Shown here in pieces: positions 47,403-58,345 of a stretch of DNA of 64,000 nucleotides (its first letter is position 1; each line of letters begins with the position of its first letter). This DNA comes from Burkholderiales bacterium (GTDB lineage: Bacteria > Pseudomonadota > Gammaproteobacteria > Burkholderiales > Burkholderiaceae_C), in the NCBI GenBank assembly GCA_029268225.1, contig JAJUGJ010000001.1, positions 186,001 to 250,000 on the forward strand. Reading direction: 5' to 3'. The position numbers and the translations under genes are program-made. The notes below the pieces were generated by a model. That model had not been told where the DNA came from. It saw only the letters and a program-made list of their open reading frames with translations, and made no database searches.

Positions 47403-48746
47403 ATGACCGTCTTGACCCTGGGACTCAACCACACAACCGCGACAGTGGACCTGCGCGGACGGTTTGCGTTCGCGGTCGACCAGATCGCTCCGGCGCTCAA
47501 GACCCTGCGCGAACAACTCACCGGCGCGCCCCAGTCCGAAGCGGCCTTGCTGTCCACCTGCAACCGCACCGAACTGTATATGGCGGCGGCGGGCGCGGGC
47601 AAGCCGGTCCCGCAGCTGCGGCATGCCGCGATCGACTGGCTCTCCCGCACCGGTGGGGTCTCGCGCGACGAACTGCTGCGCCACACCTACGTGCTCGAAG
47701 GCGGCCAAGCCGCGCGCCATGCCTTCCGCGTCGCCAGCGGCCTGGACTCGATGGTGCTGGGCGAACCCCAGATCCTCGGCCAGATGAAGCAGGCCGTGCG
47801 CGAGGCCGACACCGCCGGCACCCTGGGCACCACGCTGCACCAGCTCTTCCAGCGCAGCTTTGCGGTGGCCAAGGAGGTACGCACCTCCACCGAAATCGGC
47901 GCGCACTCCATCAGCATGGCCGCGGCGGCCGTGCGCCTGGCCTCGCAGCTGTTTGAAGACCTGAGCAAGACGCGCGTGCTCTTCGTGGGTGCGGGCGAGA
48001 TGATCGAGCTCACTGCCACCCACTTCGCCGCCCGCAGCCCGCGCGCCATGGCCGTCGCCAACCGCACGCTGGAGCGCGGCGAGAAGCTCGCGGCCCACCT
48101 GGGCGCCCAGGCCATCCGCCTGGCTGACCTGTCGCAGCGCCTGCACGAATTCGACATCGTCGTGTCCTGCACCGCCAGCTCCCTGCCGATCATCGGCCTG
48201 GGCGCGGTCGAGCGCGCGCTGAAGGCCCGCAAGCGCCGTCCCATCTTCATGGTGGACCTGGCCGTGCCGCGCGACATCGAACCCGAAGTCGCCCGCCTGG
48301 ACGACGTCTACCTCTACACCGTCGATGACCTCTCGACCATGGTGCAGACCGCTGGTGAGAAGCGCCAGGCCGCCGTCGCCCAGGCCGAGGCCATCATCGA
48401 CACCGGCGTGCAAGGCTTTGTGCACTGGCTCGACCAGCGCAGCACCGTGCCCCTGATCCAGGCCTTGCACGGTCAGGCCGACCAGTGGCGCGAAGCCGAA
48501 CTGGCCCGCGCCCGCAAGCTGCTGGCCAAGGGCGAAGACGTGGACGCCGTGCTCGACGCCCTCACCCACCGCCTCACGCAAAAGATGCTGCACGGCGCGA
48601 TGGTCGAACTGCACAGCGCCGACGCGCACACCCGCCCGCAGATGGTGGCCGCCTTGTCGCGCCTGTTCCTGCGGGGTGAGGCCGTGCTGCCCACCGACCT
48701 GCAACGCCCCCGTGGCCGCCTCCTGAGCGACGAGGACCTCGCGTGA
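47403..48746 (+). CDS. hemA: Glutamyl-tRNA reductase HemA
   Basis: First committed step of tetrapyrrole synthesis: reduces Glu-tRNA to glutamate-1-semialdehyde. The 447-residue protein has LGLNHTTA, the catalytic cysteine in [28 protein letters not shown], the NADPH domain [15 protein letters not shown] and ANRTLERG, and the C-terminal dimerisation helices. ATG 47403 fits the family start. prfA overlaps its stop, giving the conserved hemA-prfA-prmC operon. Confidence 0.96.
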   Translation: MTVLTLGLNHTTATVDLRGRFAFAVDQIAPALKTLREQLTGAPQSEAALLSTCNRTELYMAAAGAGKPVPQLRHAAIDWLSRTGGVSRDELLRHTYVLEGGQAARHAFRVASGLDSMVLGEPQILGQMKQAVREADTAGTLGTTLHQLFQRSFAVAKEVRTSTEIGAHSISMAAAAVRLASQLFEDLSKTRVLFVGAGEMIELTATHFAARSPRAMAVANRTLERGEKLAAHLGAQAIRLADLSQRLHEFDIVVSCTASSLPIIGLGAVERALKARKRRPIFMVDLAVPRDIEPEVARLDDVYLYTVDDLSTMVQTAGEKRQAAVAQAEAIIDTGVQGFVHWLDQRSTVPLIQALHGQADQWREAELARARKLLAKGEDVDAVLDALTHRLTQKMLHGAMVELHSADAHTRPQMVAALSRLFLRGEAVLPTDLQRPRGRLLSDEDLA

Positions 48747-49855
48747 GCGCCGCCCTGGCGCCTTCTCTCGCCTCCTCGCTCGAACGCCTGGCCCAGCGCC
48801 TGCAAGAGCTGGACATGGCCCTGTCCGACCCGGTGGTCGCCGCCGACAACAGACGCTTTCGCGACCTGTCGCGCGAGCACGCCGAAGTCAGCAGCGTGTG
48901 CGACCTGGCCCGCCGCCACACCCAGCGCCAGCAAGACCTCGACACCGCCCGCGAAATGCTCGCCGATGCCAGCGACGACGCCGAGATGCGCGCCATGGCC
49001 CAGGACGAGATCGCCCAGGCCGAGACCGACCTCGACCAGCTGGTCGCCCAGTTGCAGACCGCCCTGCTGCCCAAGGACCCCGACGACGCGCGCAATGCCT
49101 TCATCGAAATCCGCGCCGGCACCGGCGGCGACGAGTCGGCCCTGTTCGCCGCCGACCTGGCCCGCATGTACACCCGCTATGCCGAACGCCAGGGCTGGCG
49201 CAGCGAGATCATGTCGGCCAGCGAGTCCGACCTGGGCGGCTACAAGGAAGTGGTGCTGCGCTTCGAGGGCGATGGCGTCTACGGCCAGATGAAGTTCGAG
49301 TCCGGGGGCCACCGCGTGCAACGCGTGCCCGCCACCGAAACGCAAGGCCGCATCCACACCAGCGCCTGCACGGTGGCCGTGATGCCCGAGCCCGACGAGG
49401 CCGCCGCCATCACGCTGAACCCCGCCGACCTGCGCATCGACACCTTCCGCGCCAGCGGCGCCGGCGGCCAGCACATCAACAAGACCGACTCGGCCGTGCG
49501 CGTGGTCCACCTGCCCACCGGCCTGGTCGCCGAATGCCAGGACGGCCGCAGCCAGCACAGCAACAAGGCCAAGGCCCTGCAGGTGCTGCAAGCCCGCCTG
49601 CAAGAGAAAGAACGCAGCGAGCGCGCTGCCAAGGAAGCCGCCCTGCGCAAGGGCCTGATCGGCAGCGGCGACCGCTCCGACCGCATCCGCACCTACAACT
49701 TCCCCCAAGGCCGCCTCACCGACCACCGCATCAACCTGACGATCTACAAGTTGCTGGCGGTGATGGAAGGCGAGCTCGACGACGTGATTGCCGCGCTGCT
49801 CAGCGCCCAGGCCGCCGAGCAACTGGCCGAGCTGGAGGCCGCGACCGGTGTCTGA
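48743..49855 (+). CDS. prfA: Peptide chain release factor 1
   Basis: Recognises UAA and UAG stop codons. The 370-residue protein contains the codon-reading PAT tripeptide in [20 protein letters not shown] and the peptidyl-hydrolysis motif GGQ in [19 protein letters not shown] 48743 overlaps the hemA stop. Its GGQ glutamine is the substrate of PrmC, encoded next. Confidence 0.96.
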   Translation: MSAALAPSLASSLERLAQRLQELDMALSDPVVAADNRRFRDLSREHAEVSSVCDLARRHTQRQQDLDTAREMLADASDDAEMRAMAQDEIAQAETDLDQLVAQLQTALLPKDPDDARNAFIEIRAGTGGDESALFAADLARMYTRYAERQGWRSEIMSASESDLGGYKEVVLRFEGDGVYGQMKFESGGHRVQRVPATETQGRIHTSACTVAVMPEPDEAAAITLNPADLRIDTFRASGAGGQHINKTDSAVRVVHLPTGLVAECQDGRSQHSNKAKALQVLQARLQEKERSERAAKEAALRKGLIGSGDRSDRIRTYNFPQGRLTDHRINLTIYKLLAVMEGELDDVIAALLSAQAAEQLAELEAATGV

Positions 49856-50684
49856 CACGCTCTACCCGCTGACAGTCGCCCAGGCCCTGGCGCGCGCGCA
49901 CTCCTGCGGCGTGGACCGCCTCGACGCTCACCTGCTACTCGGCCATGTGCTGGGCCGCTCGCGCACCTGGCTGCTGTCCCACGACACCGACCTGCTGGAA
50001 GCCAAAGCGCAGTCGCACTACCTGGCCCTGCTGGCCCGCCGCGCCGAGGGCGAGCCGGCCGCCTACCTCCTGGGCGACAAGGAATTTTTCGGGCTGAACC
50101 TGCGCGTCACGCCCGACACCCTGATCCCCCGCCCGGACACCGAAACCCTGGTGCACTGGGCGCTGGAACACCTGCCCACCGACCAGCCCCGCCGCGTGCT
50201 GGACCTGGGCACGGGCAGCGGCGCCATCGCCTTGGCCCTGGCGCATGAACGCCCCCAGGCCAAGGTGACGGCCGTGGACGCCAGTGCCGGCGCCTTGCAG
50301 GTGGCCCTGGACAACGCCGCCGCCCTGGGTCTGCGCCTGCGTGGCCTGCTGGGCTCCTGGTTCGCGCCGGTGGCAGGCGAACGCTTTGACCTCATCGTCA
50401 GCAACCCGCCCTACATCGCCGAGGGCGACCCGCACATGGCCGCCCTGCGCTTCGAGCCCGAAAGCGCCCTGACCGCCGGCCCCGATGGCCTCGATGACCT
50501 TCGCCAGATCGTGGCCCAAGCCCCCGATCACCTGCCCCCCGGCGGTTGGCTGCTGTTGGAGCACGGCTACGACCAGGCTGAGGCCGTGCAAACCCTGATG
50601 CGCCAACGCGGCTTTGTGGAAGTGAGCACTCGCTTCGACCTGGGGCAGCAAGCCCGCTGCACCGGCGCACGCTGGCCAGGCTGA
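49848..50684 (+). CDS. prmC: Release factor glutamine methyltransferase PrmC
   Basis: N5-methylates the GGQ glutamine of release factors. GTG 49848 overlaps prfA by 8 bases. The 278-residue protein has the N-terminal substrate-binding helices, [16 protein letters not shown], the AdoMet motif [16 protein letters not shown] and the catalytic NPPYI in [13 protein letters not shown]. Confidence 0.95.
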   Translation: MSDTLYPLTVAQALARAHSCGVDRLDAHLLLGHVLGRSRTWLLSHDTDLLEAKAQSHYLALLARRAEGEPAAYLLGDKEFFGLNLRVTPDTLIPRPDTETLVHWALEHLPTDQPRRVLDLGTGSGAIALALAHERPQAKVTAVDASAGALQVALDNAAALGLRLRGLLGSWFAPVAGERFDLIVSNPPYIAEGDPHMAALRFEPESALTAGPDGLDDLRQIVAQAPDHLPPGGWLLLEHGYDQAEAVQTLMRQRGFVEVSTRFDLGQQARCTGARWPG

Positions 50685-50807
50685 GTCGCGCAGCCCAGGT
50701 GGCGGAAGTGCAGCCCTTGCGCGGAACTGCGGTCACGAATGCACACATCTCTCTGACACAAGGCCAAGGCCGCGGCGTAGCATGACCTTCCCTCGACGGA
50801 GCCCGAC

Positions 50808-51608
50808 ATGCCTACGCCCATCGACGCCCTGCCCGACCGCACCGCCATCCACCTCGCCCCGCGCCGCCTTGCCCGAGCGTGGGCTGATGCGCTGCGGAGG
50901 CCGGCGTCCTGTGCCTTGCCAGCGCGTGCATCGTTGTCCTTCGCCCTGCTGACCTGCCTGACACCGGCCCAGGCGCAACTGGTCCCGCCGACCGCCCACG
51001 CGATGCGTCAGCTGGCCCAGGCGCCCTACACCACCGTGCACCTGCCCTGGCGCCAGCCAGCCGACGGCAGTGGTCTGCAAGCCAAGGGACGGCAGCTCTG
51101 GCCGCAATGGGAAGGCCGCATCGGCGTCGTCATCGACCGCCCCGTCGACCCCTTGAAAAACAACTTCGTGCTGGCCCAGCCCAGCCCCGCGGGCCTGCAG
51201 TTGCGCAGCCTGCACATCCTCTCCGACTACCACCTGGACGGCGGCTTCCGTGCCACCGCCGGCGTCTTGCGCGGCCACGTCGAACAGGCCTGGTGGACGG
51301 GCGGCGCACAAAGCCCCGGCCTCAACCTCAGCCTGCAGCGCCTCGACCTGCTGCGCCTGCCCGGCGACCATCAGGGCCGCGACCGCACCATGGCCTACGT
51401 GGGCGCAGGCTACAGCACCTCGCTGGACGACACGCCTGGCGACGCCTTCCACTCGCACTTCAACGCCGACATCGGCCTGACCGCCACCGGCCAGCGTGAC
51501 GCCCGGCGCGCCGGCATCTCGGCGACCGACGGCCTGGGCGGCAACCCCTTGTCGGGCAAGCTGCAGTGGCGCCCCCTCATCAAGGTCTCGGTGGACTACG
51601 CCTTCTGA
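50808..51608 (+). CDS. Putative outer-membrane beta-barrel protein
   Basis: A 266-residue exported protein. GGAG precedes ATG 50808 by 6 bases. A long signal peptide ends around CLTPAQA (residue 57). The mature part alternates aromatic and small residues in the manner of barrel strands (LQLRSLHILSDYHLDGGFRA, GRDRTMAYVGAGYS, FHSHFNADIGLTA) and ends VDYAF with a terminal Phe. I recognise no specific family beyond a general OmpA/OmpW-like size. Confidence 0.6.
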   Translation: MPTPIDALPDRTAIHLAPRRLARAWADALRRPASCALPARASLSFALLTCLTPAQAQLVPPTAHAMRQLAQAPYTTVHLPWRQPADGSGLQAKGRQLWPQWEGRIGVVIDRPVDPLKNNFVLAQPSPAGLQLRSLHILSDYHLDGGFRATAGVLRGHVEQAWWTGGAQSPGLNLSLQRLDLLRLPGDHQGRDRTMAYVGAGYSTSLDDTPGDAFHSHFNADIGLTATGQRDARRAGISATDGLGGNPLSGKLQWRPLIKVSVDYAF

Positions 51609-51664
51609 GCTAGGCCTTCTGAACAGGGGTGAATCAACCCCAGATCGCGCCAGAAGGTCGGTCC

Positions 51665-51673
51665 TGATATAAG
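51665..51673 (+). promoter_or_regulatory. Extended -10 promoter of grxD-ubiX
   Basis: TGATATAAG (TGn followed by TATAAG at 51668-51673) lies 35 bases before ATG 51709 and has no clear -35, as usual for extended -10 promoters. Confidence 0.4.
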
Positions 51674-51708
51674 CTCGGCTGTTTTCTTTTCAACAAGATG
51701 GTGTGGTT

Positions 51709-52032
51709 ATGAGCGACGTTCAACAACGCATTGACGATCTGGTCAAAGGCAACCGCGTGGTGCTGTTCATGAAAGGCACGGCCCAGTTCCCGCAATGCGG
51801 TTTTTCCGGCCGTGCGGTGCAGATCCTCAAGGCCTGTGGCGTGACCGAGCTGACCACGGTGAACGTGCTGGAAGACGAAGGCATCCGCCAGGGCATCAAG
51901 GAATACGCCAACTGGCCGACCATCCCCCAGCTCTACATCAACGGTGAGTTCATCGGCGGCTCGGACATCATGATGGAGATGTACCAGGCGGGCGAGTTGC
52001 AACAGGTTCTCGGCGGCCAACAAGCCGGCTGA
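51709..52032 (+). CDS. grxD: Monothiol glutaredoxin GrxD
   Basis: Binds and transfers Fe-S clusters. The 107-residue protein has the monothiol active site CGFS in PQCGFSGRAVQIL, and the glutathione-binding WPTIPQLYINGEFIGGSDIM. ATG 51709 is preferred to GTG 51703. Its stop overlaps the ubiX start (TGATG), so they are translationally coupled. Confidence 0.95.
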   Translation: MSDVQQRIDDLVKGNRVVLFMKGTAQFPQCGFSGRAVQILKACGVTELTTVNVLEDEGIRQGIKEYANWPTIPQLYINGEFIGGSDIMMEMYQAGELQQVLGGQQAG

Positions 52033-52607
52033 TGAGCGCCATGCGCCCATCGCGCCTCATCGTGGGCATCACGGGGGCCAGCGGCGCCGTCTATGGCGTG
52101 CGCCTGCTGGAGCGCGCCCGTGCCCTGGGGGTCCAGACCCATCTGGTCGCCACCCCGGCGGGCATCCTCAATGTGCACCACGAACTGGGCTTGGACCGCT
52201 CGGCCCTGGAGGCCCTGGCCACCGAAGCCCATGCGCCCGGTGACGTGGGCGCCTGCATCGCCAGCGGCAGCTACGCCACCGATGCGATGGTGATCGCCCC
52301 CTGCACCATGAAGACGCTGGCCGCCGTGGCGCACGGCATGGGCGACAACCTGCTGACCCGTGCGGCCGACGTGACGCTGAAAGAGCGCCGTCGTCTGGTG
52401 TTGATGGTGCGCGAAACGCCCTTCAACCTGGCGCACCTGCGCAACATGACCGCCGTCACCGAAATGGGTGGCATCGTCTTTCCGCCGCTGCCGGCGTTCT
52501 ACCACCGGCCGCAAAGCATCGACGAGTTGGTCAACGAGACGGTGGAACGTGTGCTGGCCCTGCTGCAGATCGAGCAGGCGCGGCCACAAGAGTGGCGCGG
52601 CCTGTGA
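52032..52607 (+). CDS. ubiX: Flavin prenyltransferase UbiX
   Basis: Makes prenylated FMN, the cofactor of UbiD. The 191-residue protein has the FMN-binding VGITGASGAVYGVRLLE, the conserved SGSYATDAMVIAPCTMKTLA and LVLMVRETPFNLAHLRNM, and the C-terminal PAFYHRPQSIDELV. Its partner UbiD is encoded at 1127-2716 in this window but not in the same operon. It is convergent with the second transglycosylase gene, with a 7-base gap. Confidence 0.96.
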   Translation: MSAMRPSRLIVGITGASGAVYGVRLLERARALGVQTHLVATPAGILNVHHELGLDRSALEALATEAHAPGDVGACIASGSYATDAMVIAPCTMKTLAAVAHGMGDNLLTRAADVTLKERRRLVLMVRETPFNLAHLRNMTAVTEMGGIVFPPLPAFYHRPQSIDELVNETVERVLALLQIEQARPQEWRGL

Positions 52608-52614
52608 GCCGCGT

Positions 52615-53388
52615 TCAAGGCCGGGTGTAGCTGACCTTCTGCACGCTGGCCGAACCCTCGGCCAGCCGAGTGGCCTGGGCCTCCTGATCACGCCAGACGC
52701 GTGCAGCGGCGGTGACCATGTTAGGGTACTCGGCGCGGCCACGGCTGCCGTTGTAGCGCCCCAGGGCCATGAAGAGGTTTCCCTTTTCACGGTCCAGGTA
52801 GTGACGCAGGATCACGCAGCCAAAACGGATGTTGGTCTGCATGTGGAACAGCGAAGACGGATCGCCATTGCCGATGGTGCGCGACCAGAACGGCATGATC
52901 TGCATGTAGCCACGCGCCCCGGCGTGCGAGATCGCATGCTTGCGGAAACCGCTTTCCACCTGGATCAGACCCAGCACCAGCGAGGGCTCGAGCCCGGCCC
53001 GCTTGGCTTCATAGCAGACGGTGTTGAGGAACTCATGGCGCACCAGTTCCTCGGGCTTGCGTTTGCGCAAACGGGCTTCCTGGGCCTGCGTCCAGCGGGC
53101 ACATTGTTGGCGTTGCGCCTCGTCGGCGAACACCAGCTTGGGCGGCTCGCCCCGCCCCACGGCGGCAGACAGCGCCGAGCGCACTGAGTCGGCCAGAGGC
53201 TCCTCGATCTGCGCACCGGCCCAGGCGTTGGACAGGCTTGCGGCCAACAGTCCGACCATCCACCCTGCATGCCGCCGACCACGGCGCCGTGCGGGCCCCG
53301 CAGAGCACGCACCATCACTCATGGACAGACGACCCAACATGCGACCGGATGGCTGCAGAAAGCGGCGAAACAACGACTGAACAGACAT
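52615..53388 (-). CDS. Lytic transglycosylase, SLT domain, second copy
   Basis: Exported peptidoglycan-cleaving enzyme of 257 residues. The basic N-terminus (RRRGRRHAGW) precedes a hydrophobic signal segment ending AWA (about residue 57 from this start). The SLT domain carries Glu in GLIQVESGFRKHAIS, GARGYMQIMPFW and RFGCVILRHYLDRE followed by ALGRYNGSRG. ATG 53388 is uncertain: ATG 53406 or 53322 are alternatives. It differs from the copy at the left edge in having no retained membrane segment after the signal. Confidence 0.87.
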   Translation of the reverse strand: MSVQSLFRRFLQPSGRMLGRLSMSDGACSAGPARRRGRRHAGWMVGLLAASLSNAWAGAQIEEPLADSVRSALSAAVGRGEPPKLVFADEAQRQQCARWTQAQEARLRKRKPEELVRHEFLNTVCYEAKRAGLEPSLVLGLIQVESGFRKHAISHAGARGYMQIMPFWSRTIGNGDPSSLFHMQTNIRFGCVILRHYLDREKGNLFMALGRYNGSRGRAEYPNMVTAAARVWRDQEAQATRLAEGSASVQKVSYTRP

Positions 53389-53443
53389 CTTCAAACCATA
53401 GCGCATCCGGTGCGCCTTGTCGCGCACCGGACGCATGCCTCAC

Positions 53444-55207
53444 TCAAGCGGTATGCAATCGTGCCAGCAGGTGCACCAGCACGTCGCTCACCGGCACCTT
53501 GGTGGCTTCGGCATCCGTGCGGCCTTGGTACTCGGCCAGGCCTTCTTTCAACCCCTTGTCGCCCAGCACCACGCGGTGCGGCACGCCGATCAGCTCCCAG
53601 TCGGCGAACATCGCGCCGGGGCGCTCGCCACGGTCGTCCAGGATCACGTCCACGCCCTTGGCCATCAAGTCGGCATGCAACTGATCGGCGGCGGCCTTGA
53701 CGGCCTCGGAGCGGTCGTAGCCCACCGGGCAGATCACCACGGTGAAGGGGGCGATGCTGTCCGGCCAGATGATGCCACGCTCGTCGTGCTTCTGCTCGAT
53801 GGCCGCGCCCAGGATGCGGGTCACGCCGATGCCGTAGCAGCCCATTTCGAAGTGCTTGGGCTTGCCATCCACATCGAGGAAGGTCGCATTCATCGACTTC
53901 GAGTACTTGGTGCCCAGGTAGAACACATGACCGACTTCGATGCCGCGCTGGATGGCCAGCACGCCCTGGCCGTCTGGCGAAGGATCACCCTCGACCACGT
54001 TGCGGATGTCGGCGATCAGATCGGGCTCGGGCAGGTCGCGACCCCAGTTCACGCCTTGCAGGTGGAAGCCTTCTTCGTTGGCGCCGCACACGAAGTCGCT
54101 CATCTTCGCCACCGTGCGGTCGGCCACCACCTTCACGGGCTTGAGCAACTGGACCGGACCCAGGTAGCCGGGCTTGCTGCCGAAATGCGCCACGATTTCG
54201 CTCTCGGTGGCAAAGCGGAAGCCCGCCTTCAGACCCGAACCGTCGGCCAACTGGATCTTGCCAGCCTTGACCTCGTTGAGGTCGTGGTCACCACGCACCA
54301 GCAGCAGCCAGATGGTGGACTTGACGATCTCGCCGTGCTCGTTGGTCTCGTCGGTGGCCAGCACCAGGGACTTGACCGTGTGGCTCAGGGGCACGCCCAA
54401 CAGTTCGGCCACGTCCGGGCAGGTGCTCTTGCCGGGGGTCGGCACCTTGGTCAGTGCGGCGGTGGGGGAGGCGCGGTGGTCGATCAGGCCCACGGCTTCG
54501 GCCAGCTCGATGTTGGCGGCGTAGTCGCTGGTCGGGCAGTAGACGATGGCGTCTTCGCCGGTGTCGGCGATCACCTGGAACTCGTGCGAACGGTCGCCAC
54601 CGATGGCGCCGGTGTCAGCGGCCACGGCGCGGAACTGCAGGCCCAGTCGCTCGAAGATGCGAGTGTAGGCCGCGTACATCGCGTCGTAGGTCTTGCCGGC
54701 GCTCTCGACGTCACGGTCGAAGGAGTAGGCGTCCTTCATCGTGAACTCGCGGCCGCGCATCACGCCAAAGCGCGGACGGCGCTCGTCGCGGAACTTGGTC
54801 TGGATCTGGTAGAAATTCTTGGGCAGCTGGCGGTAGCTGCGCAGCTCCTGGCGGGCGATGTCGGTGATCACCTCTTCGGCGGTGGGCTGGATCACGAAGT
54901 CACGGCCGTGGCGGTCCTTGAACCGCAGCATTTCCTCGCCCATCTTCTCGAAACGGCCTGTTTCTTCCCACAACTCGGCGGGCTGCACCACCGGCATGAC
55001 CAGCTCGACGCAACCGGCCTTGTTCAGCTCGTCGCGGATGATGGCTTCCACCTTGCGGATGGAGCGCAGGCCCATGGGCATGTAGTTGTAGAGACCCGCC
55101 CCCAGCTTCTTGATCAGACCAGCACGCATCATCAGCTTGTGGCTGACGATCTCGGCATCGGCCGGGGCTTCCTTGAGGGTGGAGATGAAGAACTGAGAGG
55201 CTTTCAT
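53444..55207 (-). CDS. proS: Prolyl-tRNA synthetase, bacterial type with editing domain
   Basis: Charges tRNA-Pro and edits Ala-tRNA-Pro. The 587-residue class IIa protein has motif 2 [19 protein letters not shown], an inserted YbaK-type editing domain (about residues 225-390), motif 3 [17 protein letters not shown] and the anticodon-binding C-terminal domain. ATG 55207 gives [19 protein letters not shown]. Divergent from rppH, with 100 bases between. Confidence 0.97.
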   Translation of the reverse strand: MKASQFFISTLKEAPADAEIVSHKLMMRAGLIKKLGAGLYNYMPMGLRSIRKVEAIIRDELNKAGCVELVMPVVQPAELWEETGRFEKMGEEMLRFKDRHGRDFVIQPTAEEVITDIARQELRSYRQLPKNFYQIQTKFRDERRPRFGVMRGREFTMKDAYSFDRDVESAGKTYDAMYAAYTRIFERLGLQFRAVAADTGAIGGDRSHEFQVIADTGEDAIVYCPTSDYAANIELAEAVGLIDHRASPTAALTKVPTPGKSTCPDVAELLGVPLSHTVKSLVLATDETNEHGEIVKSTIWLLLVRGDHDLNEVKAGKIQLADGSGLKAGFRFATESEIVAHFGSKPGYLGPVQLLKPVKVVADRTVAKMSDFVCGANEEGFHLQGVNWGRDLPEPDLIADIRNVVEGDPSPDGQGVLAIQRGIEVGHVFYLGTKYSKSMNATFLDVDGKPKHFEMGCYGIGVTRILGAAIEQKHDERGIIWPDSIAPFTVVICPVGYDRSEAVKAAADQLHADLMAKGVDVILDDRGERPGAMFADWELIGVPHRVVLGDKGLKEGLAEYQGRTDAEATKVPVSDVLVHLLARLHTA

Positions 55208-55307
55208 GGGAACCAATGCAAAGGCACCGCAAGGGCCGGGATGACCACACTAGGCGATCCGGCACAGCGGTGCAATAATGAAACCAGTTGAAAATTTGGA
55301 GTTGATT

Positions 55308-55919
55308 ATGCTCGACCGTGAAGGCTTTCGGCCCAACGTCGGCATCATCCTGCTCAATCACCGTAACCAGGTGTTCTGGGGCAAACGCATCCGCACCCAC
55401 TCCTGGCAGTTTCCACAAGGCGGCATCAAATACGGTGAGTCGCCCGAGCAGGCGATGTTCCGCGAGCTCCACGAAGAAGTGGGCTTGCTGCCCGACCACG
55501 TTCGCATTGTGGCGCGCACCCGCGACTGGCTGCGCTACGAGGTGCCCCTGCACTTCATCCGCAAGGATGCGCGCGGCCACTACCGTGGCCAGAAGCAGAT
55601 CTGGTTTCTGTTGCAGCTCACCGGTCGCGACAGCGACATGAACCTGCGTGCCACCAACCACCCCGAGTTCGACGCCTGGCGTTGGCACGAGTACTGGGTG
55701 CCACTGGAAAGCGTGATCGAGTTCAAGCGCGGGGTCTATGAAATGGCCCTGTCCGAACTGGCGCGCTACCTGCCCAAACCACAGATGCCAGGCAACCGTT
55801 TCCTGCGTGGGCACATGCGCACGCATCGGCTGGACGAGGGCCAAGACAGCCCCACCGAAGTCGACGAGTTCTCGGTCGATGGTGAGGGTGGACACACCGC
55901 CCCCGCATCTCGCTACTGA
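55308..55919 (+). CDS. rppH: RNA pyrophosphohydrolase RppH
   Basis: Nudix enzyme that removes pyrophosphate from 5' triphosphate RNA and so triggers decay. ATG 55308 has GGAG eight bases upstream. The 203-residue protein has [17 protein letters not shown] and the Nudix box [18 protein letters not shown] with its preceding PQGGIKY. A poorly conserved acidic C-terminal tail follows, as is common in this order. Confidence 0.95.
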   Translation: MLDREGFRPNVGIILLNHRNQVFWGKRIRTHSWQFPQGGIKYGESPEQAMFRELHEEVGLLPDHVRIVARTRDWLRYEVPLHFIRKDARGHYRGQKQIWFLLQLTGRDSDMNLRATNHPEFDAWRWHEYWVPLESVIEFKRGVYEMALSELARYLPKPQMPGNRFLRGHMRTHRLDEGQDSPTEVDEFSVDGEGGHTAPASRY

Positions 55920-55942
55920 CTCGAACGCACGGCAGCATGAAA

Positions 55943-55976
55943 AAAGGCGACCCAGGCCTGAGCCCGGGTCGCCTTT
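55943..55976. terminator. Bidirectional terminator between rppH and the AdeT-like gene
   Basis: AAAGGCGACCC (55943-55953) and GGGTCGCCTTT (55966-55976) form an 11-bp stem. It is T-rich on the minus-strand side (from the A run at 55940-55945) and suits the leftward AdeT-like gene, and rppH too. Confidence 0.8.
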
Positions 55977-55985
55977 GTCATGCCA

Positions 55986-57047
55986 TCAGTCGATTTCACG
56001 CGGGGTGGCGCATTCGGCGTCAGACGGGTTGACGCTGCAACGGGCCTTCTTCATCACGTTCAAGGTCGTCTTGTTGTAGATGCCTTGCTTGGCAATGTCC
56101 AGGCGAGCCTCGCGGTACATCACGGCGTACTTGGGAATGCTCTCGGCAGGGAAGTCTTCCCACACAGCGGCCGGGATGCCCTTTTCAGCGGTCTTGACGA
56201 TGTTCAGGGCGCGGTCAAACTGGGCCAGCCAGAACTGGCGCGACTTGTCGCCAAAGCCCTCGGGGAACTTGCCCTTGTTGAGCATGATCTGCACCGTGGG
56301 GATCACGATGGGCAGGCGGCCAATGCCACCGGTCTTGCCGATGCCCTTTTGCAATTCGAAAGGCTTGTAGGCCACGGCCGGCAAGGTCACCATGTCGAGC
56401 AGGCCATTGTTGAACTTCGTCCCCAGGTTGCTCACATCCACCGACACCGGCTGGGCGCCGATGCGCTGAATCATCATGCCCTGGGCCTTGTCGTAGTCGA
56501 AGGCGGCGATCTTCTTGCCTGCCAGCGATTCAACGGTGTTGTTCTTGCGATCACGCACGATGGGATAGGCGGCGCCCAGCGGGAAGATACCGCCGACTTC
56601 ATAGTTGCCGTCGACCATCATCTTGCTGGCGGCAGGCGAGGAAAACACCTGAATGACCTTGCGCAGCACTTCGTAGCCGGCGTCGATGTCCACCTTGCCG
56701 TTCTTGATGATCAAGGTTGAACCGATGCTGTCGATGGAGCCGGCGATGTTGTTGAACTGACGGGTGCGGAACGAGGTGGCCACCACCGCGTCGCACTGGC
56801 CTGCACGGAAGTCTTCGATGGCCACGCGCTCATCGGTGTAGCCCTTCAGTTCGAGGGTGGCGCCGTGCTTCTGCATGGCCAGCGCGTAATCGGTGGCGGT
56901 GGCGAAGACATCACCCGTCTTGCCGGCCACGTCCCAGACGCAGACAACATTCTTGGCCTGGGCCGACACCGCCACGGAAGACAGCAGGGCAGCGGCAGCC
57001 AATGCCAGAGATTGGGGACGCAGGAAGGAGCGGGGAGCGTGGGACAT
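55986..57047 (-). CDS. AdeT-like putative periplasmic solute-binding protein (DUF6091)
   Basis: A 353-residue exported protein. GGAGG precedes ATG 57047 by 9 bases, and the signal peptide ends VSAQA (residue ~30). It resembles the AdeT1/AdeT2 family named for Acinetobacter proteins once proposed as efflux components but with solute-binding-protein features: CVWDVAGKTGD, ATLELKGYTDERVAIEDF, GQCDAVVATSFRTRQFN and FDYDKAQGMMIQRIG. No transporter partner gene is adjacent. The ligand is unknown. Confidence 0.72.
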   Translation of the reverse strand: MSHAPRSFLRPQSLALAAAALLSSVAVSAQAKNVVCVWDVAGKTGDVFATATDYALAMQKHGATLELKGYTDERVAIEDFRAGQCDAVVATSFRTRQFNNIAGSIDSIGSTLIIKNGKVDIDAGYEVLRKVIQVFSSPAASKMMVDGNYEVGGIFPLGAAYPIVRDRKNNTVESLAGKKIAAFDYDKAQGMMIQRIGAQPVSVDVSNLGTKFNNGLLDMVTLPAVAYKPFELQKGIGKTGGIGRLPIVIPTVQIMLNKGKFPEGFGDKSRQFWLAQFDRALNIVKTAEKGIPAAVWEDFPAESIPKYAVMYREARLDIAKQGIYNKTTLNVMKKARCSVNPSDAECATPREID

Positions 57048-57189
57048 GCAGGGGCCTCCGGGGAGCAGAACACGTGAAAAAAGTCTCAGGACTTATTTTT
57101 ATGTGACGTCCGAACACCCCTGGGCAGGGTGAACCCGCCTCCCTCCCCATTCAGGGGATCGCGTCAGGCGCCTGTCGCAGCGCAGGCGC

Positions 57190-58308
57190 TCAGGCCAGCA
57201 CGAGGTTGTCGCGGTGGATCATTTCGGGCTCGTTGGTGAAGCCCAGCGCCGCCTCGATGTCGGCCGAAGCCTTGCGCACCAGCAGGCGCGCTTCGCCGCT
57301 GGCGTAGTTGGCCAAGCCACGGGCCACGTCCTGGCCCTGGCTGTTGCGCACGGCGATGACATCGCCACGGAAGAACTCGCCCACCACCTCGGTCATGCCG
57401 ATGGGCAGCAGGCTGGCGCCTTCCTCACGCAATTTGTGCACGGCACCGTCATCGACGATCACGGCCCCACGCAATTGCAGGTGGTCGGCCATCCACTGCT
57501 TGCGGGCGGTGAGCTTGGCGGTGGCGGCCACGAAGAGCGAACCTATGGGCTCGCCCTGGGTCAGGCGCACCAGCACGTCGGGCTCGCGCCCCCAGGCGAT
57601 GACGGTGGAAGCCCCACTGCCCGCTGCACGTTTGGCGGCCAGCACCTTGGTGATCATGCCGCCGGTACCCACGCGGGAGCCCGCGCCGCCGGCCATCTGC
57701 TCCAGCGCGGGGTCACCCGCGGTGCAGACGTCGATGAAGCGGGCGGTCGGGTCCTTGCGCGGGTCGGCGCTGTAGAGCCCCTTCTGATCGGTGAGGATGA
57801 CCAGGGCGTCGGCCTCGACCAGGTTGGCCACCAGCGCCCCCAAGGTATCGTTGTCACCGAACTTGATTTCGTCGGTGACCACCGTGTCGTTCTCGTTGAT
57901 GACGGGCACCACCTTGTGCGACAGCAGGGTCAGGAGCGTGGAACGAGCGTTGAGGTAACGCTCGCGGTCAGCGAGGTCGGCGTGCGTGAGCAAGACCTGG
58001 GCGCTGCCCATCCCGTGCTCACGCAGCTTGGTTTCGTACATCTGGGCCAGGCCCATCTGACCGACGGCCGCCGCAGCCTGCAAGGCGTGGATTTCCTTGG
58101 GACGGGTGGCCCAGCCCAGGCGCTTCATGCCTTCGGCGATGGCGCCACTGGAAACCATGATGACCTCACGGCCATCTTGCGCCAGCGCGGCCATCTGGCG
58201 GCACCAGGTGCCGATGGCCTCCGCGTCCACACCCTTGCCCTCGTTCGTGACCAGACTGGAGCCCACCTTGACGACAATGCGGCGGGCGTTCTTCAACACA
58301 TCGTTCAT
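57190..58308 (-). CDS. proB: Glutamate 5-kinase ProB
   Basis: First step of proline synthesis. The 372-residue protein has an amino-acid-kinase domain ([45 protein letters not shown]) and a C-terminal PUA domain ([14 protein letters not shown] onward). It follows obgE by 37 bases in the rplU-rpmA-obgE-proB order common in betaproteobacteria. No proA is in the window. Confidence 0.95.
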   Translation of the reverse strand: MNDVLKNARRIVVKVGSSLVTNEGKGVDAEAIGTWCRQMAALAQDGREVIMVSSGAIAEGMKRLGWATRPKEIHALQAAAAVGQMGLAQMYETKLREHGMGSAQVLLTHADLADRERYLNARSTLLTLLSHKVVPVINENDTVVTDEIKFGDNDTLGALVANLVEADALVILTDQKGLYSADPRKDPTARFIDVCTAGDPALEQMAGGAGSRVGTGGMITKVLAAKRAAGSGASTVIAWGREPDVLVRLTQGEPIGSLFVAATAKLTARKQWMADHLQLRGAVIVDDGAVHKLREEGASLLPIGMTEVVGEFFRGDVIAVRNSQGQDVARGLANYASGEARLLVRKASADIEAALGFTNEPEMIHRDNLVLA

Positions 58309-58345
58309 GGGCAGGGGCTCGGTCAGGACGAATGGAGATCAGGGC

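Noticed and set aside
57168-57189. GCGCCTG/CAGGCGC hairpin after proB
   Set aside because: No T tract on the minus strand; may be incidental.
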